Notes: generated by a model not told the origin, from the letters alone. 15,244 nucleotides of DNA from Saliniplasma sp046497075 (GCA_046497075.1 JAWOGF010000003.1:1-15244), one strand, 5' to 3'. Positions 1-6,879 are shown, counted from the first letter of the stretch. Made by a program: numbers and translations.

Positions 1-660
1 ATGGGAGGTATTTTGGTCGATAACGATTGTGAAACAGATGTACCCGGACTCTATGCCGCTGGTGAATGTTCTTGTGTCAGTGTTCACGGTGCCAATAGGT
101 TAGGTGGAAATTCACTTCTAGAAACAGTCGTTTTCGGAAAGATCGCCGGAAAGAAAGCTTCAGAGGAAATGAACGGTAAAGAACTCGATGAATCCATTTT
201 CATGGATGCTATAGAAAAAGATAGCAAATTGATCGATTCTATCGTTGGGAAAAAAGAGGGTATCCTCTACAGCGAGATATTGAAAGATCTGAGGGAAACC
301 ATGTTCCAGCACTTCGGAGTGTTCAGAGAGGGTGAGACGATGGAAGAGGGACTTGATAAGATCAAGCGGTTAAAAGGAAAATTTGAAGATGTGTACGTTG
401 AATCCGATGATAAAAAGTTCAACCAGGCCTTGATCAGAACTTTAGAGTTAAGGAACATGCTTCTTATCGCTGAAGCTGTAGCTATGGGGGCTGTCAGAAG
501 AGAAGAGAGCAGAGGTTCACATTACAGGACCGACTTCACCGAACGAAGAGATGAACAATATCTGAAACACACAGTTGTTAGAAAGGGTGTTGAAGGACCG
601 GAATTGGAGTATTCTCCTGTAAATTTAGATAGATTTGAAGTCAAGGAGCGTGAGTACTGA
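1..660 (+). CDS. sdhA: Succinate dehydrogenase/fumarate reductase flavoprotein subunit, C-terminal part
   Basis: This is the 3' part (219 codons visible) of the FAD-containing subunit that interconverts succinate and fumarate; the gene runs off the left edge, so the first ATG is probably not the true start. The visible part begins in the late FAD-binding region: GLYAAGE near residue 17, then HGANRLGGNSL near residues 29-39, the segment that in this family contacts flavin and dicarboxylate. The C-terminal helical domain follows, with ELRNMLLIAEAV and then the conserved ESRG-H-R-D block near residues 168-178 and a final LKHT. Its TGA overlaps the ATG of the iron-sulfur subunit by one base (TGATG), so the two are translationally coupled. 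Whether it works as dehydrogenase or fumarate reductase cannot be told from this fragment. Confidence 0.93.
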   Translation: MGGILVDNDCETDVPGLYAAGECSCVSVHGANRLGGNSLLETVVFGKIAGKKASEEMNGKELDESIFMDAIEKDSKLIDSIVGKKEGILYSEILKDLRETMFQHFGVFREGETMEEGLDKIKRLKGKFEDVYVESDDKKFNQALIRTLELRNMLLIAEAVAMGAVRREESRGSHYRTDFTERRDEQYLKHTVVRKGVEGPELEYSPVNLDRFEVKEREY

Positions 661-1403
661 TGAAACTCAAAATATTCAGATATGATGGTGATGAATCACA
701 TTATGACGAATTCGAAGTCCCTCATGAATCCGGACAGACCGTACTAGACGCCCTATTTTACATCCAAGAGAATTTGGATGATTCACTCTCATTTCGCTAC
801 TCATGTCGAGGAGCAGTATGTGGTTCATGCGCCATGTTGATAAACAAAATTCCACGTTTGGCCTGTAGAACACAGGTAAAAACTCTAGTAGAGGGTGAAG
901 ACAAGGTGAAGTTAAAGCACTACCCCGCGCTTGATAAAGGAGAGGATATCCAGGACGGGACTGTACTTGTAGAACCTCTACCTCACCTCCCTGTAGAGAA
1001 AGATTTGATAGTCGATCAGGACAAATTCTTCGAATATTATCGGGATATGGAACCGATCTTGAAGACCGGAAATGAGGTTCTGGAAAAGGAGTATGAGATG
1101 GATCCCGAAGATGTTAGTGAGTTGGAGGATTATACCAACTGCATACTATGTGCAGCCTGTTTCGGAGCATGTCCGGTGGACGGTGAAAATAAAAATTACC
1201 GCGGACCGGCAGCACTTGCTAAATTGTACAGATTTCATATCGATACCAGGGATGATGAAGATAGACTTAAGTTGGCCGATCATGAGGATGGATGGTGGGC
1301 TTGTGAGTTCCACACCAATTGTCAGAAGGTGTGCCCCAAAAACGTACCTCCGAACATAGCTATCGGAAAAGCCAGGTCAAAGCTCCAGAAAGAGGATGAA
1401 TGA
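660..1403 (+). CDS. sdhB: Succinate dehydrogenase/fumarate reductase iron-sulfur subunit
   Basis: This 247-residue protein passes electrons between the flavoprotein and a quinone or other partner. All three cluster-binding sites are visible. The N-terminal plant-type ferredoxin domain has C49, C54, C57 and C69 for [2Fe-2S]. C161, C164 and C167 (CxxCxxC) with C225 fit [4Fe-4S]. C171, C215 and C221 fit [3Fe-4S], by analogy with E. coli FrdB. Its length is that of an ordinary SdhB/FrdB; it lacks the CCG-rich C-terminal extension of methanogen TfrB. An AAGGAG lies about 12 bases before the ATG, inside sdhA. The next gene starts 8 bases before its stop. No membrane anchor subunit follows, so anchors are either upstream of the window or absent. 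Confidence 0.95.
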   Translation: MKLKIFRYDGDESHYDEFEVPHESGQTVLDALFYIQENLDDSLSFRYSCRGAVCGSCAMLINKIPRLACRTQVKTLVEGEDKVKLKHYPALDKGEDIQDGTVLVEPLPHLPVEKDLIVDQDKFFEYYRDMEPILKTGNEVLEKEYEMDPEDVSELEDYTNCILCAACFGACPVDGENKNYRGPAALAKLYRFHIDTRDDEDRLKLADHEDGWWACEFHTNCQKVCPKNVPPNIAIGKARSKLQKEDE

Positions 1404-2805
1404 AATGAGGAAAGAACGTGATTCGTTGGGAGAGAAAGAAGTTCCCGATGATGCTCTTTACGGTGTTCAAACTGTAAGAGCCGTGGAGAACTTCCCTGTA
1501 ACCGGTCGAACTGCTTTTCCGGAGTTGATAGATTCTTACATTATTCTGAAAAAGGCCTGTGCGGAAGCTAATATGGAACTGGAGAAACTGGACCCGAAAA
1601 AAGGTGAATATATCCTGGAAGCCTGTAAAAAACTACATGGAAGTTCTTACGATCAATTCAAAATCGATGTATTCCAGGCCGGAGCAGGCACATCTTTAAA
1701 CATGAACGTTAACGAGGTCATAGCAAATAAAGCGTTGGAACTTGCCGGTAAAGAGAAAGGTGATTATGACCATATGCATCCCAACGACCATGTAAATATG
1801 TCCCAATCTACCAATGATACTTATCCAACTGCATCGCATCTCGCATTAATCGATATCTCTCAAGACCTCGTGGAAGACTTAAAAGGATTGAAAAAAGATT
1901 TTCAAGAAAAGGGTAAGGAGTTCTCAGATATCGCTAAATCTGGTAGAACACATCTGATGGACGCCACTCCGGTGACATTAGGAGATGAATTTTTTGGATA
2001 TGCTAGAACTATCGAGAGGTCCTTTAAGAATTTAGAAACTTCTTTGAAAGAACTGTATGAACTACCTATTGGTGGTACTGCAACAGGAACGGGTGTTAAC
2101 ACTCCTGAAGGATTCAGGGATAAGGTCGTTAAAAAATTGTCATCGAAATTTGATATAGAATTTATAAGTGCTGAGAACAGTTTCGAAATGTTACAGAGTC
2201 GGATGCCTATGGGTAATTTCATGGGGGCTTTGAAGAATTTAGCGCATGAACTGATCAGGATAGCTAACGATCTACGGTTACTTTCCAGTGGACCGAAGAC
2301 CGGGATGTCTGAGATAAAACTACCCGCGGTTCAACCAGGTTCTTCTATAATGCCGGGAAAAATCAATCCAGTCATGGCTGAATGTTTGAACATGATATCC
2401 TTCCATATCGTTGGAAACGCTACTACCGTTGATATGGCCGTTCAAGCAGGTCAGATGGAGTTGAACGTGATGACACCGGTTATCACTTACAACATAATGG
2501 AATCCGTATGGATGTTGAATAATTTTCTACCTGTTTTTAGGGAGAGATGCGTTCAGGGGATATCTGCTAACAGATCTAAATGTAGGGAACATTTTGAATT
2601 TAGTGCGAGTTTAGCTACGCTTTTAAGTCCTAAGATCGGGTACATGAAAGCTGCAGAATTGGCTAAAGAATCCAATGAAAAAGATATCCTAGTTCCGAAG
2701 TTAGCTGTTAAAAAAGGTATCATTACGGAGCAAGAGGCTGAAGAACTTTTCTCGACTGAGAACGCTGCTGAAAGCAAATATGATAACAGTCTTGATAAAG
2801 AGTAA
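1396..2805 (+). CDS. aspA: Aspartase/fumarase superfamily lyase, probably aspartate ammonia-lyase
   Basis: This 469-residue enzyme belongs to the class II fumarase/aspartase family and should form homotetramers. Family residues are intact: T99 in GAGTSLNMN, S138-T139-N140, T185-H186, and the signature GSSIMPGKINP at 315-325, with S316 the likely catalytic base on the mobile loop, plus K322 and N324. Several stretches resemble aspartases more than fumarases from memory: YGVQTVRAVENFPVTG near the N-terminus, GTSLNMN rather than GTQ(S/T)NMN, STN rather than SSN, and GQMELNVM. THLMDATPVTL is shared with fumarases. The product in either case is fumarate (from aspartate or malate), the substrate of the preceding genes, with which it overlaps by 8 bases. 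An alternative start is ATG at 1405. Class II fumarase remains a real alternative. Confidence 0.88.
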   Translation: MNEMRKERDSLGEKEVPDDALYGVQTVRAVENFPVTGRTAFPELIDSYIILKKACAEANMELEKLDPKKGEYILEACKKLHGSSYDQFKIDVFQAGAGTSLNMNVNEVIANKALELAGKEKGDYDHMHPNDHVNMSQSTNDTYPTASHLALIDISQDLVEDLKGLKKDFQEKGKEFSDIAKSGRTHLMDATPVTLGDEFFGYARTIERSFKNLETSLKELYELPIGGTATGTGVNTPEGFRDKVVKKLSSKFDIEFISAENSFEMLQSRMPMGNFMGALKNLAHELIRIANDLRLLSSGPKTGMSEIKLPAVQPGSSIMPGKINPVMAECLNMISFHIVGNATTVDMAVQAGQMELNVMTPVITYNIMESVWMLNNFLPVFRERCVQGISANRSKCREHFEFSASLATLLSPKIGYMKAAELAKESNEKDILVPKLAVKKGIITEQEAEELFSTENAAESKYDNSLDKE

Positions 2806-3053
2806 TAGAGTTCGATTTCTAAGATATTTTCCCATGTACCACTGAACTAAATGAGTTCGAAAAATGAGGTCAGATTCTACACCGCCCTGGATATCTTAGA
2901 TGGACGAAGTAAAAGGTGATATCAAGTGCTGCTTTTTTGTGTTGATCACTGTTTCCGATCCTAGTCTATAACTTCTATTTTTTTGCACATGTCTAATGAT
3001 CTTAAAAAATTGTATCAAAACCTTCACTAACTTGTTGATGATTTTGAAGAAAC
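2806..3053. other. Intergenic gap after the sdh operon
   Basis: No coding frame was found on either strand. Two T-runs on the + strand (T6 at 2933-2938 and T7 at 2978-2984) lie 130-180 bases past the lyase stop and could be oligo-T termination signals of the archaeal type. Confidence 0.4.
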
Positions 3054-3095
3054 TAGTTAAATATTTGGTTAGGTATTATGGGTACTATTTAACTA
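3054..3095 (+). promoter_or_regulatory. Promoter region with perfect 10-bp inverted repeat
   Basis: TAGTTAAATA at 3054-3063 and TATTTAACTA at 3086-3095 are exact inverted copies separated by 22 bases. The left arm (GTTAAATATTT, 3056-3066) also looks like an archaeal TATA box, which would place the transcript start near 3090, inside the right arm. This is the arrangement expected for an operator occluding a promoter. It is the only promoter candidate before the small membrane-protein genes. Confidence 0.45.
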
Positions 3096-3115
3096 AAATA
3101 TAGTGAGGTGTGATT

Positions 3116-3154
3116 ATGAAATATCATTCGATAGATAAGGTGAGAGGTAGATAA
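3116..3154 (+). CDS. Possible 12-residue leader peptide
   Basis: ATG at 3116 opens a frame of 12 codons (MKYHSIDKVRGR) ending in TAA at 3152-3154, one base before the ATG of the next gene. GAGGTGTGATT directly precedes it. The hemerythrin-domain gene (GGAGTGTGATTATAT before its ATG) and the small membrane gene starting at 9293 (GGAGTGTGGTTTAG) have similar start contexts, which favours real initiation. It could couple ribosomes to the downstream start. It may equally be chance. Confidence 0.3.
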   Translation: MKYHSIDKVRGR

Positions 3155-3155
3155 C

Positions 3156-3491
3156 ATGACTAACGACCTGATGTCAGCAATAATTTACTTCCTGATAGCG
3201 CTGATCATCTCCACGATCATCATATATGTAGTGACGAAGGCGTTCGGAGAAAAAGAGAGCATAGGGACTGCGATAATAGCTGCTCTAACGGGCGCGATAA
3301 TATATGCCTTGGCAGCCTTTTTCTTGGGCGGAGGTATAATCGCGGCTATATTAGCGGGTATAGTTTGGACCATCGCGATAGCAAGCCTTTACAATATGGG
3401 TTGGTTAAAGGCGATAATAACAGCGGTGGTTGTCTGGATAGTGGCTATATTGGTGGGAATATTCCTTCCTACCCTTGGAGGGCCTTTCTAA
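3156..3491 (+). CDS. Small four-helix integral membrane protein
   Basis: The 111-residue product is almost entirely hydrophobic. Four membrane segments fall near residues 7-28, 37-57, 58-80 and 85-106, joined by very short loops; the only strongly charged stretch is KAFGEKES near 28-35. Glycine- and alanine-rich helices suggest tight packing. I do not recognise the family, and nothing indicates a catalytic site. GAGAGGTAG precedes the ATG. A second very small membrane protein gene begins 24 bases downstream on the same strand, so the two are probably co-transcribed and may act together. Holin-like or stress-associated roles are possible but unsupported. Confidence 0.75.
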   Translation: MTNDLMSAIIYFLIALIISTIIIYVVTKAFGEKESIGTAIIAALTGAIIYALAAFFLGGGIIAAILAGIVWTIAIASLYNMGWLKAIITAVVVWIVAILVGIFLPTLGGPF

Positions 3492-3515
3492 TCGTCAAAA
3501 AGGAGGTGAAATAGA

Positions 3516-3662
3516 ATGGCAATATCTATGGCATGGGGAAGAATATCGCTGCTATCTGTAGTAGCATTTATAGTTGGCTGGTGGATATTTGGACTCCTAT
3601 GGGCGGTGGTCATCGCGATCATAGTGCTGATATTGACTGGAGCACTCAGTTTAGGAAAGTAG
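3516..3662 (+). CDS. 48-residue single-pass membrane protein
   Basis: This short gene starts at an ATG preceded by AAAGGAGGTGAAA, the strongest ribosome-binding site in the window (nearly complete complement of the archaeal 16S 3' end). The product starts MAISMAWGRISLLS, contains a long tryptophan-rich hydrophobic segment at about residues 11-45 (one long or two short membrane helices), and ends SLGK. It has essentially no soluble part. Its position 24 bases after the four-helix gene suggests a shared operon. The excellent ribosome site is the main reason to believe it is translated at a high level. Function unknown. Confidence 0.65.
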   Translation: MAISMAWGRISLLSVVAFIVGWWIFGLLWAVVIAIIVLILTGALSLGK

Positions 3663-3704
3663 AGGAGATACAAAATTATACATGGAAAACACTTCATCAG
3701 AGAT

Positions 3705-3880
3705 GTGAAACTATATGCTGAAAAATAGTTCTAGACCGGGACACCTGTATCGTCTACGGTCAGTGCAATGCGATCTGTCCGGAAGTATTCCAGGACGACG
3801 GAACCGGGACAGCAGAACTGGTCGATGAGTATCAGGGTGATGGAGTTTTTGAAGGAAAAGTACCGGACGATATAGAGTAA
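3705..3880 (+). pseudogene. Ferredoxin remnant, frameshifted and truncated
   Basis: After the frame is restored, the region reads VKLYAEK-IVLDRDTCIVYGQCNAICPEVFQDDGTG and so on, clearly the first half of a small archaeal/bacterial ferredoxin. GTG at 3705 opens the frame. The A-tract at 3721-3725 is one base too short to continue into the ferredoxin frame, which resumes at 3722 after a TGA at 3719-3721. The second cluster cysteine of CxxCxxCxxxCP is a tyrosine (TAC at 3755, one transition from TGC), and the C-terminal half with the last cysteine is missing: the frame ends at 3880 after VPDDIE. Three independent lesions argue for decay rather than a single sequencing error, although the Tyr substitution alone could give a [3Fe-4S] protein. 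Confidence 0.75.
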
Positions 3881-4095
3881 TAACAGGAGAACGATCTACG
3901 TATCCATTCGGTTTACTTTATTCGATGCTATACTGAACGACCCTCCTTATCCATATCATTTTAGAAAACTATTATATCTTACATAAATCAGCCAGAATGC
4001 CACCATCTTTAGGTGGTGGATTAATGGCGATAGCATATCAACTTTCACCGACTTCCCCCCAATAAGTGTACAAATAGTATGCTGAGGATGATATT
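3881..4095 (+). other. Left flank of the TnpB element, with hairpin
   Basis: No gene is visible. A hairpin spans 3991-4028 (CCACC at 4000-4004 with GGTGG at 4012-4016, and outer GCCA/TGGC), a plausible subterminal hairpin of an IS200/IS605-type left end. The exact left end cannot be fixed. It may lie close to 3881, where the ferredoxin remnant stops abruptly. Confidence 0.35.
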
Positions 4096-4499
4096 ATGGT
4101 CTTGATGAAGCGGACGAACAGATTCAATATCGAGTGGGATGACCCTGAAGAAGCGGAGGGATTAGCGATAGGTTGTTCTACTCTCTGGAATAAACTGAAC
4201 TACAAGAGAAGAGGATCTTTTTTTGATGAAGACGAAGAGTTCGACTGGTCGTCCGAAGAACTATATGATGAGTTTAAGGGTTGCGTGGAACAAGTAGTAA
4301 ATGTCCTAAATGTGGTTCAGAGAGAAAAATCAGGTGAGGTAGGCTATTCAAGTGCAAAGAGTGTGGCATAGAAGCACATCGAGATAGCGTAGGTGCTTTG
4401 AATATAGGGCTTGCTCAGGGAGGCGATATCCCTGCGGAAGTCATTAACATCTACTGGAAAATCCGTTGGATTTTCCATCGATTCACGGAATTTTATTAA
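4096..4499 (+). pseudogene. tnpB: TnpB (RNA-guided nuclease family), large internal deletion and stop
   Basis: The first ~70 codons (KRTNRFNIEW..., LWNKLNYKRR near residues 31-40, DWSSEELYDEF) resemble the N-terminal domain of archaeal TnpB. Shortly after, in the +1 frame from 4302, comes the C-terminal zinc ribbon: CPKCG, an in-frame TGA at 4335-4337, then LFKCKECG, directly followed by EAHRDSVGALNIG, which holds the last RuvC aspartate. About 250-300 residues between these parts, including the other RuvC acidic residues, are missing. The protein would therefore be inactive as a nuclease. The conventional frame from 4096 stops at 4371. The zinc-ribbon frame stays open to TAA at 4497-4499, running into the hairpin region. 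Confidence 0.8.
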
Positions 4500-4666
4500 A
4501 AATTCCGTGTAAGGCCGATGGCACGTCCAGAGGTGGTCTCGTGATGAGCATTTTTTCGCATCATCAAGACTAGCGAGACGACTTCAAAGATTCCTCCGTA
4601 TCCGCAGGGCTTTGCCCGAGGATCAAGGGATACTATCCTGAAGATTTAGGCGGGGGAGTATGTCAC
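4456..4666 (+). ncRNA. Candidate omega-RNA (right-end RNA) of the TnpB element
   Basis: Known TnpB guide RNAs come from the 3' end of tnpB and the right end of the element. Here that segment is rich in perfect stems: GGAAAATCC/GGATTTTCC (4456-4476, 3-base loop), CACGGAATTTT/AAAATTCCGTG (4484-4509), GTCTCG (4536-4541) with CGAGAC (4574-4579) enclosing TGATG/CATCA, and GGGC-TTT-GCCC (4607-4617). TCCTCCG (4592-4598) can pair with CGGGGGA (4651-4657), closing the 3' domain just before GTCAC. If functional, the guide would be the flanking bases from 4667 on. Transcription is not shown by the sequence. Confidence 0.4.
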
Positions 4667-5610
4667 TTTTCCTTTTCGAGCATCTCTCTTTCGATCTTCT
4701 CTAATTTTTCTTTCCCCACTTTGGTGTCGATATCGTCAAATTTCTGCATCAGTTCCATCGAGGTGTCTTTATCCATGTACTTCGCGCTGAGAGGGAACAG
4801 ATATTTTTCTTCGCGGACGAGGTGATTTCTAAGTAATTCCTTGTATTTTTTCAGGTGATCTCTGATATCTTTCGGGTGAACCTCGCCGTCATTGTAGTCA
4901 GCTACCTTCTGCTGAAGGTCCATGACCATCTTTTCTAATTCTTTGTGTTCTTCTTCGATCTGTTTCAAAGATGCACGTGAGAACAGTCTAGATTTTGGAC
5001 TCTCACCCTGCTCTTCCATGGCATTTTCGACAAAACTGATCAAATAAAGATTTTCTTTCTTATGGTGAACTTCCTTTTCGAGAACTAAGCTGGAAGATCC
5101 GATCCAATTAAGAGTTTTTTCGGGTACATCTTTCTTTATCTGGAAGTGGACGACTTCCACTATGTCAGCCATCCTTCTCAGCAATCCATGCTCTTCTTTC
5201 AGTGTATCGAGAGGTTTTATAGTCAATTGACGTTCCTCGATATCGAGTGCGATCTTTGCCTTCTTCATACGAGATTTTATCAACTCCTCGTTCACGGGCT
5301 TTACAAGAAAATCATTGACGCCAGCTTCTAGTGAATCTATCAGTTCTACAGATTCCTTATCCTCGGGGGACATCAAAATGATATACGGTTTTTTGCCCTT
5401 GATGCCTTTCCTGATCCTCTTCGTCAATTCAAGGCCACTCTTTCCAGGTAAGGTCCAGCTCAGGAAAAGTATATCGAATTCTTCCCCTTTCAATGTTTCT
5501 ATCAGCCCCTTTTCATCCTCTCTCTTTTCTACTTTATGGCCCCCGGTTTTCATCTCATTCTCTATAAGGGATCTTGTTGCTCTATTCTCATCTGCTATCA
5601 ATATCTTCAT
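4663..5610 (-). CDS. Pseudo-receiver domain fused to hemerythrin-like (HHE) domain
   Basis: The 315-residue protein has an N-terminal response-regulator receiver fold (about 1-122) and a C-terminal hemerythrin/HHE helical bundle (about 135-300). The receiver keeps the acidic pair D7-E8, S81 and K104-P105, but the phosphorylated aspartate is a serine (S51 in FLSWTLPG), so it should not accept phosphate normally. The HHE part has candidate iron ligands H141, H182-H183 with E186, H222, H263 and E267 (HLVREEKYLFP), consistent with a di-iron site sensing or binding oxygen, NO or iron. The ATG is preceded by GGAGTGTGATT and a TATA-like TTTTATAC upstream. Its TGA stop (4663-4665) falls inside the terminal GTCAC of the neighbouring TnpB element, so the C-terminus may have been cut by insertion. 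No histidine kinase is nearby. Confidence 0.82.
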   Translation of the reverse strand: MKILIADENRATRSLIENEMKTGGHKVEKREDEKGLIETLKGEEFDILFLSWTLPGKSGLELTKRIRKGIKGKKPYIILMSPEDKESVELIDSLEAGVNDFLVKPVNEELIKSRMKKAKIALDIEERQLTIKPLDTLKEEHGLLRRMADIVEVVHFQIKKDVPEKTLNWIGSSSLVLEKEVHHKKENLYLISFVENAMEEQGESPKSRLFSRASLKQIEEEHKELEKMVMDLQQKVADYNDGEVHPKDIRDHLKKYKELLRNHLVREEKYLFPLSAKYMDKDTSMELMQKFDDIDTKVGKEKLEKIEREMLEKEK

Positions 5611-5702
5611 ATATAATCACACTCCGTATAAAATGGTAGATTCTCGAGCATTTAACGTTATTTCAAAATCATTTACAATTTGTATCAAGAACATCTAAAA
5701 AT

Positions 5703-6074
5703 CTAGAAGCCGCAGTACCTTTCTGGTATGATATAGGATGAGCTATATCCGTGGTGGGAATAACAACCGTTAGCCATAATTATGATAGATGGTGAGTGGA
5801 AGGGGGGGATCCCGGAGAGGTCTGATCCAAACTCGTCCTCTGTTGATGATTCTCGATCCGGGTGAGATTCTTCGAGCCATTCTCTTATTACTATCGCAAT
5901 AAACATGACTACGAACATTATCACAAGCAATGAATGTCTTATTCTGGGGAGAACACTGTAACCGAAGTGAAAGTGACCGAAAAAGGAAAAGAACAGGTAG
6001 AAAAAGACGAAGGATCTATATTTGAACAGGTGATGGATGAGTAGAAGGGTGAGTTGATATTTAAGGATAAGCAA
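5703..6074 (-). pseudogene. Truncated copy of the four-helix membrane protein at 10447
   Basis: The frame contains LPRIRHSLLVIMFVVMFIAIVI, then an acidic tail ending EDEFGSDL, matching the C-terminal half of the protein at 10447-10950 (IPRIRWILLAIMFIFVFIVIV ... EEQFESDL). The underlying DNA is also visibly similar. About 100 N-terminal residues are missing. The stop that follows SDL in the intact copy is lost here, so the frame reads on through about 38 unrelated residues. The 3' flank (GATGGTGAGTGG ... GGTCTGAT) matches the flank of a third remnant near 11160-11200. I regard it as a decayed paralogue; translation is doubtful. Confidence 0.6.
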
Positions 6075-6113
6075 AAACTTGCTGATATGACTTAAGGGGA
6101 TCTACATCAAAAC

Positions 6114-6491
6114 TTATTTTGATATCTTATTGACAGTTTCAGAAAGATCTCCTATCTTGTTGATCGCCTCTTTTATGATATCTATGTTAAGTTTGTCGTA
6201 TTTATGAACTATAGCGTTTCTAATACCGTTGAACTGTTTTAACAGAGAACCCTTCTCTTCGCTTAGAATATCTTCATCGATCAATTTTTCGATATTGGTG
6301 TAATCATCCTCAACAACGAGACCAGTATCTTTGATTCTCATGGCAGCCAAGTCCATAGCGACCTCGATACAGATCTGTAAAGAGTATAGTACAGCTCTCT
6401 CGCTGGTATCGTCTTTGATCTCATGGTTTTCGATAAATTCCTTTTCCTTTTCGAAGGTCTCAATCTTCTTGAGATATCTGTCTTTTTTCAT
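6114..6491 (-). CDS. hepT: HepT-family toxin (HEPN RNase) of a MntA/HepT system
   Basis: The 125-residue all-helical protein carries the HEPN/HepT active-site motif Rx4HxY at R91-H96-Y98 (RNAIVHKY), the hallmark of this RNase toxin family (formerly DUF86). In studied systems the partner MntA attaches AMP to the motif tyrosine and so neutralises the toxin. Length is typical, and all three motif residues are present, so the protein looks intact. Its ATG lies 32 bases inside the end of the antitoxin gene, the usual order and overlap for this pair, giving antitoxin-first translation. Cellular RNA target unknown. Confidence 0.88.
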   Translation of the reverse strand: MKKDRYLKKIETFEKEKEFIENHEIKDDTSERAVLYSLQICIEVAMDLAAMRIKDTGLVVEDDYTNIEKLIDEDILSEEKGSLLKQFNGIRNAIVHKYDKLNIDIIKEAINKIGDLSETVNKISK

Positions 6492-6879
6492 CAGACCATT
6501 TCCTCCTTGCTTCGATCATCTCAGAAGTGGAGTCAAAAGAGAACTTCTCGATCCGGTGTTTGTTATCTCTCCACCTCTTTCTGAACTGATAAAAATAAAA
6601 AGATAATTCAACTTCATCTCCTAAGATCACTTTGTGATCCTTTATAATACTCATCTGGACCGTAAGAGGTAAATTTTCGAATATTTTGACATCATACTTA
6701 CCTCCCAATTCTTTGAAAACTACCATCAGGATATCATCTTCGTCAGGTTTTACCAAACATATATCTATATCAGAACGCTGGGTAACTTCATCTTTTACAG
6801 AAGATCCGAAAAGTAAGATTCCCTCCACTCTGTCTTCGATGAATTCGAAATCTTTTCTTATCCCTTCTAGTTCAACCAT
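6460..6879 (-). CDS. mntA: MntA-type nucleotidyltransferase antitoxin
   Basis: The 139-residue protein is a minimal nucleotidyltransferase. It has the GS motif G25-S26-S27, the metal-binding pair D37 and D39 (GSx10DxD), and a third acidic candidate D63 in KYDVKIF. Proteins of this kind AMPylate the tyrosine of the cognate HepT toxin. It is followed with a 32-base overlap by hepT. The start codon (6877-6879) has no good ribosome site, but a TATA-like element about 28 bases upstream suggests a leaderless transcript. All catalytic positions look intact. Confidence 0.87.
   Translation of the reverse strand: MVELEGIRKDFEFIEDRVEGILLFGSSVKDEVTQRSDIDICLVKPDEDDILMVVFKELGGKYDVKIFENLPLTVQMSIIKDHKVILGDEVELSFYFYQFRKRWRDNKHRIEKFSFDSTSEMIEARRKWSDEKRQISQED

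Larger units (their letters stand above)
3991..4666 (+). mobile_element. Internally deleted IS200/IS605-group (TnpB-only) element
   Basis: The element comprises a left hairpin (3991-4028), the start and end of a tnpB reading frame (4096 to about 4440) with the middle missing, and a structured right end finishing in a G-rich tract followed by GTCAC at 4662-4666. No TnpA is present. A similar G-rich...GTCAC terminus appears on the opposite strand near 14964 beside a second TnpB candidate, which supports placing the right end here. The left limit given is the hairpin and is uncertain by roughly 100 bases. The element cannot move by itself; it would need transposase supplied elsewhere. Confidence 0.6.

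Noticed and set aside
1072..1359. 95-codon + strand frame inside the iron-sulfur subunit gene
   Set aside because: Alternate-frame shadow of a gene with complete cluster motifs.
3533..3721. 62-codon + strand frame over the small membrane gene and ferredoxin remnant
   Set aside because: It overlaps the 48-residue gene, which has a far better ribosome site, and its translation is not protein-like.
5315..5698. 127-codon + strand frame
   Set aside because: Antisense to the receiver domain, which has recognisable motifs; serine/phenylalanine-rich composition is that of a shadow frame.
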